A stretch of DNA of 64,000 bases from an uncultured Bacteroidales bacterium (lineage in GTDB: Bacteria > Bacteroidota > Bacteroidia > Bacteroidales > Bacteroidaceae). The DNA is taken from the NCBI GenBank assembly GCA_902801325.1, contig CADCHQ010000012.1, positions 1 through 64,000 of the forward strand. Reading direction: 5' to 3'. The notes beneath the pieces are model-generated. The model searched no databases, was not told where the DNA came from, and saw only the letters and a list, made by a program, of their open reading frames with translations. Shown in pieces: positions 35,417-44,615 of this stretch; within the stretch, counting starts at the first letter, position 1; every line of letters starts with the position of its first letter. Position numbers and translations under genes: made by a program.

Positions 35417-36642
35417 TGCTTTACACGATTGCGATTTATCTCTACCAGTTAATGGTAATGTTGGTATCGCCTTTTCATGAAAAGGCTCGTACCCTGCTTC
35501 GTGGTCAGCGGAATACTTTCAAGATACTGAAGGAAAATGTTGACAAGACAGCCCGCTATGTCTGGTTCCATGCTGCTTCGCTGGGTGAGTTCGAACAAGG
35601 ACGCCCATTGATGGAACGCTTCCGTCGCGAGCATCCCGAATACAAGATATTGCTCACATTCTTCTCGCCTTCAGGCTATGAGGTGAGGAAGAATTATCAA
35701 GGTGCCGACATCATTTGCTACTTGCCTTTCGACACGCCCAGTAACGTCTATCGCTTCCTGCATCTGATTCGTCCTGAAATGGCTTTCTTCATTAAGTACG
35801 AGTTCTGGATGGATTACATGTGGGCTTGCCATCACTACGGCATTCCCTTCTATAGCATCAGCAGCATTTTCCGTCCCAACAAGATATTCTTCCGTTGGTA
35901 TGGCCGTCCCTATGCTCGTGTACTCAAGTATGTAACCTATTTCTTTGTGCAAGACGAGCAAAGCCGACAGTTGTTGGCAAGTCGAGGCTATGTCGACAAT
36001 GTGACTATTGTGGGCGACACTCGTTTCGACCGTGTCATAGATATTGCTCACCAGGCAAAAGAACTGCCTTTGGTTGAGCGATTCTGTAGTGATGCTCCTT
36101 ATGTCTTTGTGGCAGGAAGCAGTTGGCCTCCTGATGAAGAACTCATCATACCTTATTTTAACAGTCATCCCAACATGAAGCTCATACTGGCTCCACACGT
36201 CATCGATGAGCACCATTTGCAGCAAATCGAGCAACGTCTGCGTCGTCCTTCGATGCGATACACCCAAGCCACAGCAGAAAGTATTGCTCAAGCTGATTGC
36301 CTGATTGTTGATTGCTTCGGTCTTCTTTCCAGCATCTATCGCTATGGACAATTGGCTTATGTCGGAGGTGGATTTGGCGAAGGCATTCACAACGTGCCTG
36401 AGGCCGCCATCTATGGTGTGCCTGTGCTGATAGGTCCAAACAATAAGGGCTTCCGTGAGGCTCAGGACTTGCTTCGTATGGGCGGATGTTTCGAAATAAC
36501 TGGTCCTACACTCTTTAATGCAGTTGTCGACCGCCTTTTGTCCGACAACCAGTTGCGCAAGACTCGTGGTGCTGTTTGTCACGATTACATCACCAGTAAT
36601 GCTGGTGCCTCCGATGTTATATTTAAGACATTGAAACTGTAA
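35416..36642 (+). CDS. waaA: 3-deoxy-D-manno-octulosonic acid transferase
   Basis: The 408-residue product has an N-terminal membrane anchor ([20 protein letters not shown]) and the KdtA/WaaA motifs WFHAASLGEFEQGRPLMER, TFFSPSGYEVRKNYQGAD and GGGFGEGIHNVPEAAIYGVP. It adds Kdo to lipid A precursor at the inner membrane. It is coupled to gltX by the overlapping stop/start. Confidence 0.93.
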   Translation: MLYTIAIYLYQLMVMLVSPFHEKARTLLRGQRNTFKILKENVDKTARYVWFHAASLGEFEQGRPLMERFRREHPEYKILLTFFSPSGYEVRKNYQGADIICYLPFDTPSNVYRFLHLIRPEMAFFIKYEFWMDYMWACHHYGIPFYSISSIFRPNKIFFRWYGRPYARVLKYVTYFFVQDEQSRQLLASRGYVDNVTIVGDTRFDRVIDIAHQAKELPLVERFCSDAPYVFVAGSSWPPDEELIIPYFNSHPNMKLILAPHVIDEHHLQQIEQRLRRPSMRYTQATAESIAQADCLIVDCFGLLSSIYRYGQLAYVGGGFGEGIHNVPEAAIYGVPVLIGPNNKGFREAQDLLRMGGCFEITGPTLFNAVVDRLLSDNQLRKTRGAVCHDYITSNAGASDVIFKTLKL

Positions 36643-36713
36643 AAAGGGCTTCTCTCAAAGCGTGGTAGACAACATTACAACCTTATAACCTCATCGCTCG
36701 GCATCTGCGTAGC

Positions 36714-36843
36714 AGTGACGCTTGCGTAGCAAAGCGGAGCAAGTAATCGGACGGACAAAGTCCTACGCTTGCGTAGCAAAGCGGAGCAAGAACCTCAAAA
36801 CCTTATAACCTCAAAACCTTATAACCTCAAAAACCTTCCTCCG
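36714..36843. repeat. direct repeats before the GH127 gene
   Basis: ACGCTTGCGTAGCAAAGCGG continuing to GAGCAAG occurs twice, about 46 bases apart, then CAAAACCTTATAACCT repeats three times. They fill the gap after waaA. Confidence 0.75.
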
Positions 36844-36900
36844 ATGAAACGCCTTCTTCTTCTCATTCTGCCCTTTGGGCGAACCTACTCACGTTCGGCC

Positions 36901-39711
36901 ATGCACAAGCAAGTTTGGCATCGCTCTCTCTTACTCGTAGCTTTCTCATTCACTTGTTTCCTCACTCTCTCCATTTCTGCCAAGCCTCGTCAGATTCGTA
37001 ATGTAGAACCTGTGAAGGTAAGTGTTGCCGTAGGTTCTGTTCCCGTCCTCCCTTGGCAAGTATGGGTAAACTACAGTGATGGGGTAGGAGAGTGGCGACA
37101 GACGCGTTGGACCAATTCCCTTCGCAAAACAGAGGAAGAGCAGGCCGACCCAACCCTTCATCCTGTTGGTTCGGAATACACTATTGAGGGTTTTGTTATT
37201 GGCGATAATACCACAGACTTGGGCTATCCCATTGAGGCTCGCGTGAAAGTGGTGGAGGCACTCGACGATGTGCCAGATGTTAAGCCCAAGGCAGAACCTT
37301 TACCATTAGCCGACGTACAGCTCACAGGTAAGAATCGCCTGACCCACAATCGCGACCTGCTCATTCGTGAAGTGCTTTCGTGGGATGCCGACCAACAGCT
37401 TTATAACTATCGTGACACTTATGGTCTGTCCACTCTCGGTTGGCCTCAGGCCGACGGATGGGATTCGCCCACCACAAAACTGAAGGGGCATGGATCTGGT
37501 CATTATATGTCAGCACTTGCCTTCGCCTTTGCTTCGGCTCAGGACGAAGAGACTCGTTCGCTTTTGCGTCAGCGCATTACGCACATGGTTGATGAGTTGC
37601 GTCGCATTCAGGAACGCACCTTCCTTTGGGTCGACACCCTCGGCCGTTATTGGGAAGCCCGCGATTTGGCTCCCGAGTCGGAATTGCGATATATGAAGGG
37701 CACTTGGGAGGCTTTCGACGAATACAAAAAGGATTGGGAGCATTATGGATATGGCTATCTTAACGCCATCCCTGCCCAGCATGCCGTACTCATAGAAATG
37801 TATCGTCCTTATAATAATGAGGAATGGGTGTGGGCTCCTTATTATAGCATCCATAAACAATTGGCTGGGCTCATCGACATAGCCCTTAACATTGACGATA
37901 AGGCTGTTGCTCAGAAGGCTTTGCTCATTGCTAAGGATATGGGCCTTTGGGTGTGGAATCGTTTGCACTATCGCACCTACGTTGATTCGGAAGGCTCTCG
38001 CGAGCAGCGCCGCCAGCGTCCTGGCAACCGCTATGAGATGTGGAACATGTACATCGCCGGTGAGGTGGGAGGAATGGCTGAGTCGCTCAGTCGCCTGTCC
38101 GAGATGGTAACCGACGCCGACGAGAAGGCTCGCCTCTTGGAAGCTGCAGGTTATTTCGATGCACCTGCTTTCTTCCAACCCCTAAGTCGCAATATCGATG
38201 ATATTCGCACGCGACATGCCAACCAGCATATCCCGATGATTACGGGTGCCTTGCGTTCGTATCGCGGCAATGAGAATCCTTTCTACTATCGTCTGGCCAT
38301 GAACTTCTGGAACCTTGTTCAGGGGCGTTATGCCTATGCGATGGGAGGTGTAGGCAATGGCGAGATGTTCCGTCAGCCTTACAGCCAAATGCTGAGCATG
38401 AACACTAATGTGATGACGGACTATCGGCGCAACATTCATCCCAATCCTGATATCAATGAGACCTGCTGTGCTTACAACCTTGCCAAGCTCACCAAGGACC
38501 TTAACACATACACGCCCGACGATGCCCGGCTGATGGATTACTACGAGCGCCTGCTCTACAACCAGATTATAGGTTCCGTCAATCCCGAACACTATGGCGT
38601 CACTTACCAGTATGCAGTAGGCCTTGATGCCCGCAAACCTTTTGGCAATGAAACGCCACAAAGCACGTGCTGTGGAGGCACGGGAGCTGAGAATCATACT
38701 CGCTATCAGGAAGCGGCCTATTTTGTTAATGACCAGACCCTTTGGGTAGCGCTTTATCTGCCTACTCAGGTCATGTGGCGTGCCCAGGGTGTCATGTTCC
38801 GTCAGGAATGTGAATGGCCTGCCCAGCAAAGTCGCATTGTCATTGAGCAGGGAGGTCGTTTTGCTATGCATCTGCGTGTGCCCTATTGGGCAACCAAGGA
38901 CTTCGACATTCGTCTCAATGGTCGTTCCGTTGCCAAGCATTTCCGTCCTTGCAGTTACGTCGAGATTCCCCTTCGCCAGTGGAAGCAGGGCGATGTCGTG
39001 GAGATTGTAATGCCTTTCGGCAAGCATGTTAATTACGGTCCCGACAAGATGGACCTTGCCACCACCGCACAGGGACAGGTGCACTTCCAACCGCAATGGG
39101 TGGGCGCCCTCATGCTTGGTCCGTTGGTGATGGCTTCTGCCGATGTCCATAACTGGTCGCAAGCCGAGTTTAACTTGCAGACCGATCTTTCCGATGTTGC
39201 CATCGATGCTCCTGATTCTGACGACGGCACGGGTTCGCCTCTCTATGCCCTTAGCATTGGTGCCAGTCATTTCTTGCCCGACTACTTTCATACGGGTCGC
39301 GCCACTCATTACTTGCGTCTGAATCAAGGCGAGGTTAAGCGTAAGTTGAAGAACGCACAAGGCGAATGGGCCACACTCTTGCAGCAAGCTCGCGAGCGCG
39401 AAGCCGACCGTCAGGCATGGGCTCCTCACGGCTATCGTCGCATGCTTGAGGCTATGCAGAGTCAGGATACTGCTGCCCTGAAGACTGCTCTTGCCACCAT
39501 GCGGCCAAGCAATCTGGCAGAACCTGAAGACCTATCTGAACTCCTGCCTCTATTAACGCAGGCAAAGAATGTTCGCGACAAGTCAACATCCTTGCGCGAG
39601 GCTATCGATTATGCCGATATGGTGGTGCAGTACGTCAACGATGGTTCTGGTACTCGCGACCTCATCACCAAAGCCCTACAACAGCTGCGCAAGGCGCAGG
39701 GCCTGCCCTGA
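36901..39711 (+). CDS. GH127 family glycoside hydrolase (beta-L-arabinofuranosidase-like)
   Basis: I prefer the ATG at 36901 (936 residues), where MHKQVWHRSLLLVAFSFTCF leads to a signal peptide cut after SISA. An in-frame ATG at 36844 would add a Leu-rich leader and repeat-like residues (LPFGRTYSRSA). The catalytic region has VQLTGKNRLTHNRDLLIREV, HGSGHYMSALA, WAPYYSIHKQLAGL, TCCAYNLAKL and STCCGGTGAENHTRYQE, with paired Cys and Glu as in GH127 (former DUF1680). Such enzymes remove arabinofuranose from plant glycans. A C-terminal helical part (about 830-936) follows. Confidence 0.88.
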   Translation: MHKQVWHRSLLLVAFSFTCFLTLSISAKPRQIRNVEPVKVSVAVGSVPVLPWQVWVNYSDGVGEWRQTRWTNSLRKTEEEQADPTLHPVGSEYTIEGFVIGDNTTDLGYPIEARVKVVEALDDVPDVKPKAEPLPLADVQLTGKNRLTHNRDLLIREVLSWDADQQLYNYRDTYGLSTLGWPQADGWDSPTTKLKGHGSGHYMSALAFAFASAQDEETRSLLRQRITHMVDELRRIQERTFLWVDTLGRYWEARDLAPESELRYMKGTWEAFDEYKKDWEHYGYGYLNAIPAQHAVLIEMYRPYNNEEWVWAPYYSIHKQLAGLIDIALNIDDKAVAQKALLIAKDMGLWVWNRLHYRTYVDSEGSREQRRQRPGNRYEMWNMYIAGEVGGMAESLSRLSEMVTDADEKARLLEAAGYFDAPAFFQPLSRNIDDIRTRHANQHIPMITGALRSYRGNENPFYYRLAMNFWNLVQGRYAYAMGGVGNGEMFRQPYSQMLSMNTNVMTDYRRNIHPNPDINETCCAYNLAKLTKDLNTYTPDDARLMDYYERLLYNQIIGSVNPEHYGVTYQYAVGLDARKPFGNETPQSTCCGGTGAENHTRYQEAAYFVNDQTLWVALYLPTQVMWRAQGVMFRQECEWPAQQSRIVIEQGGRFAMHLRVPYWATKDFDIRLNGRSVAKHFRPCSYVEIPLRQWKQGDVVEIVMPFGKHVNYGPDKMDLATTAQGQVHFQPQWVGALMLGPLVMASADVHNWSQAEFNLQTDLSDVAIDAPDSDDGTGSPLYALSIGASHFLPDYFHTGRATHYLRLNQGEVKRKLKNAQGEWATLLQQAREREADRQAWAPHGYRRMLEAMQSQDTAALKTALATMRPSNLAEPEDLSELLPLLTQAKNVRDKSTSLREAIDYADMVVQYVNDGSGTRDLITKALQQLRKAQGLP

Positions 39712-39790
39712 CGAGTAATCTCTCGCGATCTCGGCCGTTATGGTCTGGAGAAGCTCCGCCTGCTTGGCGTAAAATAATTAGGCGGAAACA

Positions 39791-39822
39791 TTTGGATATT
39801 CAAGTGTTTTTTACTATCTTTG
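39791..39822 (+). promoter_or_regulatory. orphan promoter in the gap after GH127
   Basis: TTTG (39791-39794), 20 bases, TATCTTTG (39815-39822) followed by CACC. The match is good, yet no convincing gene follows on the plus strand. Confidence 0.65.
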
Positions 39823-39828
39823 CACCAT

Positions 39829-39935
39829 AGAACAAACCCAGAAAGGGAATAATATTGCAAAATATTGCACGGCGTGAGATTAATGTTTCACGTCGTGCAA
39901 TATTCGTTTCACGTCGTGCGACAATCCTTTCACGC
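39829..39935 (+). ncRNA. candidate structured RNA downstream of the orphan promoter
   Basis: AATATTGCACGGCGTGA (39861-39877) pairs with TCACGTCGTGCAATATT (39888-39904), 17 pairs with one G-T, around a 10-base loop. Two more TTTCACGTCGTGC or TTTCACGCCG copies follow. Start and end of any transcript are guesses. Confidence 0.4.
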
Positions 39936-40034
39936 CGACGTTCAGTCTTTCCTCCTTAGGCGTTCGGCTCCATCCTCCTGCGAGCTGAGGCTTATCCACC
40001 TAAGGGCCGAGACTTATCCTCATAGGTGTTTCCA

Positions 40035-40135
40035 CCAGAAGACCTATATCTTATCGTCAGAAGGCCTATATCTTATCGTCAGAAGGCCTAGGCCTTATCG
40101 ACTAAGGCCTAAGTCTTATATCAGAAGCGCAATGG
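40035..40135. repeat. degenerate AGAAGGCCTATATCTTATCGTC array
   Basis: About four units: two are nearly perfect (near 40055-40085), others are AAGACCTATATCTTATCGTC and AAGGCCTAAGTCTTATATC. It sits between the orphan promoter and the convergent TonB-receptor-like gene. There are too few units and no uniform spacers for a CRISPR array. Confidence 0.7.
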
Positions 40136-40288
40136 CGTTTTTCCCATAGGTTATACATGCAAGCACTAAAGGTTGAACTCAGCGGTTTTAGAGTCCTAAT
40201 TCCGCAGATGGTGTAATAGTTAACGCTTTCGATCTCTGCAGCCTGGCTCGTCCAAGAACTTTACTGCTTTATTGAAATTAAGTAATGC

Positions 40289-42949
40289 TCACAGTTTAAA
40301 CGTGGCCCTTAACATGATTGTGCGACCACAGAGGCCATAATCGTAGGTGTAGGTGTTGATGCCGTCGAAGACGGTGTAGGCGTAGTGGCGCTGGTTCAGG
40401 AGATTGGTGAGTTCCAGACGGAGGACGCACTGCTTCCACTTGTACTGAGCGGAGGCGTTGAAGAGGGACATGCGCTTGTATTGAGCCCCCTCCTGACCTC
40501 CCCCTATAGGGGAGGGAATCTGTCGGCGCACATGGTCGTAATCCACGGAAAGGTCGAGGGTGGCGATGGGGAATACATGGATGGCTCCGCTGTGGGTGAG
40601 CGAGGTCACTGTATTGCTTTCCTCGGAATGGCGGGAGCGTGACCAGCCGTAGCGGATGTCGTAGCGCAGTTCGAGCCACTGGATGGGCGTTACGGAGACA
40701 TTGCCGTGGAGGTTGTAGTTGTTGGAACGAATCTTTATGACATCGCTATTCACCGCCTGCTCGCTGTTGCCTAAGCCATAAGAGGCATCGGCACCCAGTT
40801 TGGCATAGAGCGAAGGGAAGTTCTTCGTGGCGGCAACGGAGAAGTTGCTTGAGCGGCTGCGGGTGTCGCGTTGCAAAGCCGAGCTGCTGATGTCTATGCC
40901 GCTGATGGTCTGCGAATAGAGCGTGTTGCGCTTTCCCTCGCTATGGCTGGCAGCCAGGCTCAGCGTGAAATACTGCATGGGCAGCTGCCATTTCCACTCG
41001 CCCGACGAGTGCCACGTGTTCGACTCGCCGATGATGCCCGACGAGGTGCGCACCGTGCGGTAATCCACCTGCATGGGCTCCGTCAGCAGCGTCATCATGT
41101 CTCCAATCGAAGTGGTGTAACTCGTCGAGAACGACAGTTTGCTGTTGGCCGAGAAGGTGTAGTTGATGCCCATCGAGGGATTGAGTACAGGCTTGGTGTA
41201 GTTAAGCTTATTATAATACAGTCCCTTCAATGCGGCCCCCAGTCCGGCACTGAGGTAGAAGCGGCGGTTGCGTGAATGAATCTCGAAGCCGGGATTCATG
41301 GTTGGCTCGAATGCCCATCCGCGAATGTGATTCACAGACCCACCCCCAGCCCCTCCCGTGGAGGGAGGGGAGTAGATAGTTTCTAGGTCATCACATATTG
41401 CTGAAACGCTGACGGGCAGTCTCACCTTAAAAGCCTTGCCAATGGGAATCGTGAATGACGTATGGACATTCATCTTGAGTGTTGAAGATTGGGCTGTCTG
41501 TGCATACCCGTCCCCGTCTTTGTTGAAAATCAATCTCAACGTCGGTGTTCGTTTGAATGAAATGGGTGCACTGACATATCGGACAGTTCCCTTTGGTGTC
41601 CTATCCGACCAATAAAAACTGTTGTCTATCTCAAACGACGAAGAACGTCGGCGTTGCCTTATCTCTTTTCCGTTTGCCACCACATCTCCCTCATTCTGTT
41701 CAAACATACCTTTCAAAAAGAATACATCGCTGAGATACAGGCGGTCGGCATTTTTCAGGTAGTTCATCGTCAGCTTGGGCAGATGCACCTTCGAGAGCGG
41801 TGAGGTCTGTTCGCTCACGGTCACGTAGTTGCCATTCCCTGCCAGATACGTGTTGCTCTGACTGATGTCGTGCGTGGCGCGGTGGTAACTGTAGTCGGCA
41901 TTCACTTTCACCGTCGTGACCGAATCCAGCTTATGGATGCCGTTCAGCGTCGCCATGCCGTTGCGCTGGTAGAGGTATTCGCCCTGCGGAGGTGCACCGC
42001 CGTCGAAGCCGCCGAACAGACTGGTGGCAGGTGTCGTCACGTCCGAGCCGCCGAAGTGATCTCTCATGTCGGCCTGGGCAAAGTCCTTGTAGTTGCCGCC
42101 CTTCACCGAGCAGATGGTCTGGAACCTGTCGGTAAACATCATGCCCGTCACGCCGAGCAAGCCCTGCCAGCGGTCATGGCCCTCCCCTTTGGGCGAGGTC
42201 GGGAAGGGACTTACCCCCGCCTCTTCTTGTCCGAATGGCTTGAATTTCGCCTTCTTCGCCAGTTTGATGTTCATCGATACCTCGTTGCTCGGCACGTCCT
42301 TCTCCACCCGTCGGCTGTGGTGGTTGCGCACAATCTCCACCTGCGTCACATAGTTTGCCGGGATGTTCCGCGTTGCCAGGTTGTACTTGCCGCCCAGCAG
42401 GTCCAAGCCCTCGATGTTGAACTGCGAGATGGGCGTGCCCATGTAACTGATGGCACCGCTCTTCGCCACATCCACACCCGGCAGCCGCTTAAGTCCGTCC
42501 TCCAGCGTCACGTCGCCTTTACCCAGAAACGATGCCAGGTTATGGCTCAGCGTGTCACCCCTCTGCCACAGCGGGGTGGCCTTCACCGTCACCTCCTTCA
42601 GGCTGATGCTCTTCGGAGTGAGAATCATGTCCACCTTCGTCGTCTGTTCCTTTAGCGACAACCTTTCCGACTCCTTTTCATAACTAATGTGGCTGAACTG
42701 CAACGTCGCCTCCCCGCTAGGCGAACTCTTCAGTTCTATCGCATATTCGCCCCTCGCATTCGTGGTGGTGAACGCCAGCGTCTTCGTGCCGTTCATCAGT
42801 TTAATAATCACGTCGCTCACGGGCTTAAGGCCCCCTCCGGCTCCCTCCGAAGAGGGGGAGAGTGCCGTCACCCGCCCCGTCACTCGCACTTGAGCCGACG
42901 CATGGACGGCCAGCCCTATATATAATATAATGTATAGGAGTCGTTGCAT
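40289..42949 (-). CDS. TonB-receptor-like outer-membrane protein with four repeat inserts
   Basis: The 886-residue product has a signal peptide (MQRLLYIILYIGLAVHASA), a carboxypeptidase-regulatory-like domain (about 21-115, ISYEKESERLSLKEQTTKVD), a plug-like region (about 120-245, LEDGLKRLPGVDVAKSGAIS, YVTQVEIVRNHHSRRVEKD) and a barrel ending GRTIMLRATFKL. The palindromic element is in frame at residues about 30-41 (LSPSSEGAGGG), 246-257 (SPFPTSPKGEG), 526-538 (SPPSTGGAGGG) and 811-822 (SPIGGGQEG). It is the last gene of the BlaI-BlaR1-GLPGLI operon. Barrels of this kind often sit beside GLPGLI genes in Bacteroidetes. Ligand unknown. Confidence 0.75.
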   Translation of the reverse strand: MQRLLYIILYIGLAVHASAQVRVTGRVTALSPSSEGAGGGLKPVSDVIIKLMNGTKTLAFTTTNARGEYAIELKSSPSGEATLQFSHISYEKESERLSLKEQTTKVDMILTPKSISLKEVTVKATPLWQRGDTLSHNLASFLGKGDVTLEDGLKRLPGVDVAKSGAISYMGTPISQFNIEGLDLLGGKYNLATRNIPANYVTQVEIVRNHHSRRVEKDVPSNEVSMNIKLAKKAKFKPFGQEEAGVSPFPTSPKGEGHDRWQGLLGVTGMMFTDRFQTICSVKGGNYKDFAQADMRDHFGGSDVTTPATSLFGGFDGGAPPQGEYLYQRNGMATLNGIHKLDSVTTVKVNADYSYHRATHDISQSNTYLAGNGNYVTVSEQTSPLSKVHLPKLTMNYLKNADRLYLSDVFFLKGMFEQNEGDVVANGKEIRQRRRSSSFEIDNSFYWSDRTPKGTVRYVSAPISFKRTPTLRLIFNKDGDGYAQTAQSSTLKMNVHTSFTIPIGKAFKVRLPVSVSAICDDLETIYSPPSTGGAGGGSVNHIRGWAFEPTMNPGFEIHSRNRRFYLSAGLGAALKGLYYNKLNYTKPVLNPSMGINYTFSANSKLSFSTSYTTSIGDMMTLLTEPMQVDYRTVRTSSGIIGESNTWHSSGEWKWQLPMQYFTLSLAASHSEGKRNTLYSQTISGIDISSSALQRDTRSRSSNFSVAATKNFPSLYAKLGADASYGLGNSEQAVNSDVIKIRSNNYNLHGNVSVTPIQWLELRYDIRYGWSRSRHSEESNTVTSLTHSGAIHVFPIATLDLSVDYDHVRRQIPSPIGGGQEGAQYKRMSLFNASAQYKWKQCVLRLELTNLLNQRHYAYTVFDGINTYTYDYGLCGRTIMLRATFKL
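40484..40520 (-). repeat. G/C palindromic element in the receptor gene, copy 4
   Basis: GCCCCCTCCTGACCTCCCCC, TATA, GGGGAGGGA on the plus strand; encodes SPIGGGQEG in the C-terminal barrel. Confidence 0.8.
41338..41373 (-). repeat. G/C palindromic element in the receptor gene, copy 3
   Basis: CCCACCCCCAGCCCCTCCC, GTG, GAGGGAGGGGAG on the plus strand; encodes SPPSTGGAGGG in the barrel. Confidence 0.8.
42180..42213 (-). repeat. G/C palindromic element in the receptor gene, copy 2
   Basis: CCCTCCCCTTTGGGCGAGG then GGGAAGGGAC on the plus strand; encodes SPFPTSPKGEG between plug and barrel. Confidence 0.75.
42827..42862 (-). repeat. G/C palindromic element in the receptor gene, copy 1
   Basis: GGCCCCCTCCGGCTCCCTCC, GAAGAG, GGGGAGA on the plus strand; encodes LSPSSEGAGGG in the N-terminal domain. 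Confidence 0.8.
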
Positions 42950-42956
42950 AGTTGTC

Positions 42957-43772
42957 TTATTCTAATTCCAACGGTTTATACACATGGCTCTTCTGCGGTG
43001 TCATCATGTGGGAATTCATACCGACATAGTACATGGTACCGTTTAGGTTTACCTCAACTACGTCGTCGGCACCCTTTGGGACATAGTAGGTGGGCTCCTT
43101 CGCATAGCGTGGATTGCCTAACGTCTTCTTCTTGAATGCCATCAGTTTCTTTCGGCTTAGTTTCTGGTACTCAGGATTGCCAATCATGTTGATGTCGCGC
43201 ACCTCGTTCTTCGTTTCGTAAAGTGTGAAGCAGTGGATGCCCTCGCTGTCCTCGGCTTTGATAATCAAGCCCGGCAGTCCGCGCAGTTTCCACGGGCCAG
43301 CCGATGACGGGATTTCCTCACAGTACCACGCCGTCCATTGCTTGCCATAGAGCGAGCCTGTGGCCCGGCGGCATAACAATCCGCTGATGGTCAGCGTGTC
43401 CTCCGTCAGCGTCCAGTCAATCTTTGCCATCGGCTCGTGCGACTCGTAGCGATGGGGATAGATGGGTTCGACGGCAATGACTTCCGACCTCTCCACATCG
43501 GTCAGCACATTTTGGTGGTGCATGATAAACGCATTCTCCATCTCCTGGCTTGCTCGGCCGTCCCTGTTGTAGGAAAGTACGGTGGTGCAATAGGTGGCCC
43601 GTGTGCCCACCAGCAGAGCCAGCCGCAGCGAGTCCGTGACGTTCTGCCCCTCGTCGTCCTGTGTCTGGATGGAGTAATTGTAGAAGGCTACAAACTGGGT
43701 TGAGTCGATTTTCCCAGCCTGTGCTGCTATCGTCAGCGTGAGGGCCATCACTGTTACTAAAATCTTTTTCAT
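42957..43772 (-). CDS. GLPGLI family protein 1
   Basis: The 271-residue secreted protein has a signal peptide (KILVTVMALTLTIAAQA) and the family signature SSAGPWKLRGLPGLIIKAED then HCFTLYE. The function of the GLPGLI family is not known. Two more copies lie directly upstream in the operon; all three share a tail like KSHVYKPLELE. It begins 7 bases before the receptor gene. Confidence 0.85.
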   Translation of the reverse strand: MKKILVTVMALTLTIAAQAGKIDSTQFVAFYNYSIQTQDDEGQNVTDSLRLALLVGTRATYCTTVLSYNRDGRASQEMENAFIMHHQNVLTDVERSEVIAVEPIYPHRYESHEPMAKIDWTLTEDTLTISGLLCRRATGSLYGKQWTAWYCEEIPSSAGPWKLRGLPGLIIKAEDSEGIHCFTLYETKNEVRDINMIGNPEYQKLSRKKLMAFKKKTLGNPRYAKEPTYYVPKGADDVVEVNLNGTMYYVGMNSHMMTPQKSHVYKPLELE

Positions 43773-43776
43773 TGTC

Positions 43777-44610
43777 TTATTCTAATTCTAACGGTTGATA
43801 CACATGCGCCTTTGTCAGCAGTGGGTGACCGCCATTGGCAAGCAGGAGTTGCTGGCCGTTGCGGTTGAGGACGCTCATATCCGTGATGCTGCCCTGAAGG
43901 TCTGGTACATAGTACATGGGATTCTTGGAATATTCGCGGTTGCCATAAATCTCGTTCTTGTGCTTCAACAGTTTGGCGTATCTCATTCTGTGCACTTCGG
44001 GGTTTTGCTCAGGCGCAGTGATGGGTGATGCCTCCATCCGTAACCCCGCAAGGCTGAACGTGTGAGCCTCATTCTCTGCCTTTACAATCATCCCAGGCAG
44101 ACCACGCAACCGCCACGGCCCTGCCGACGATGGAATCTCATCGGTGTACCACACGTGCCACTCCACACCCCGAAACCTTGCCGTGGCCTGCTGGCAGAGA
44201 TAGCCACTTACGGTCAGCGTATCATTAGTGAGCGTCCATGCGATGTCGGGTGTCTCTTCGTAGCCCTCATACTCATGCGGGAAAATGAATTCGCACACGG
44301 TGGTCTTGCCGCTGGGCCGACCTATCCACACCGTTGGCATGTGCATCAGAGCTTCCTGATAGTCAGCCATCACATCTGCCTTCTCCGACTCGTCCCCGGA
44401 CCGATAGGCAGAACGTGGCATCGACTTCGTAACCGTCCGTCCCACTTGCACCACGACCTGCATCTTGTCCGTGACATTCTGTCCTTCGTCATCTTGTGTT
44501 CTGCACTCGTAATCATACACAGCCACAAACTGCGTCGAATCAATCACTTCTTGTGCCGACGCCGACGCTGCCAGCACTGCATATAGTGTAATATATAGGA
44601 GTCGTTTCAT
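43777..44610 (-). CDS. GLPGLI family protein 2
   Basis: The 277-residue product has a signal peptide (MKRLLYITLYAVLAASASA) and GPWRLRGLPGMIVKAENEAHTF. Its end (AHVYQPLELE) matches its neighbours. It lies 4 bases from the next gene, so the operon is tight. Function unknown. Confidence 0.85.
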   Translation of the reverse strand: MKRLLYITLYAVLAASASAQEVIDSTQFVAVYDYECRTQDDEGQNVTDKMQVVVQVGRTVTKSMPRSAYRSGDESEKADVMADYQEALMHMPTVWIGRPSGKTTVCEFIFPHEYEGYEETPDIAWTLTNDTLTVSGYLCQQATARFRGVEWHVWYTDEIPSSAGPWRLRGLPGMIVKAENEAHTFSLAGLRMEASPITAPEQNPEVHRMRYAKLLKHKNEIYGNREYSKNPMYYVPDLQGSITDMSVLNRNGQQLLLANGGHPLLTKAHVYQPLELE

Positions 44611-44615
44611 ATCGC

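Noticed and set aside
38182..39429. 415-residue open frame on the minus strand
   Set aside because: Antisense to the GH127 gene; no recognisable domain or own promoter.
40035..40135. CRISPR-like repeat array
   Set aside because: Only about four imperfect units, without uniform unique spacers and without cas genes.
39865..40149. 94-residue frame after the orphan promoter
   Set aside because: It consists of translated repeats (MFHVV, YSFHVV, QSFHAD) and resembles no protein.
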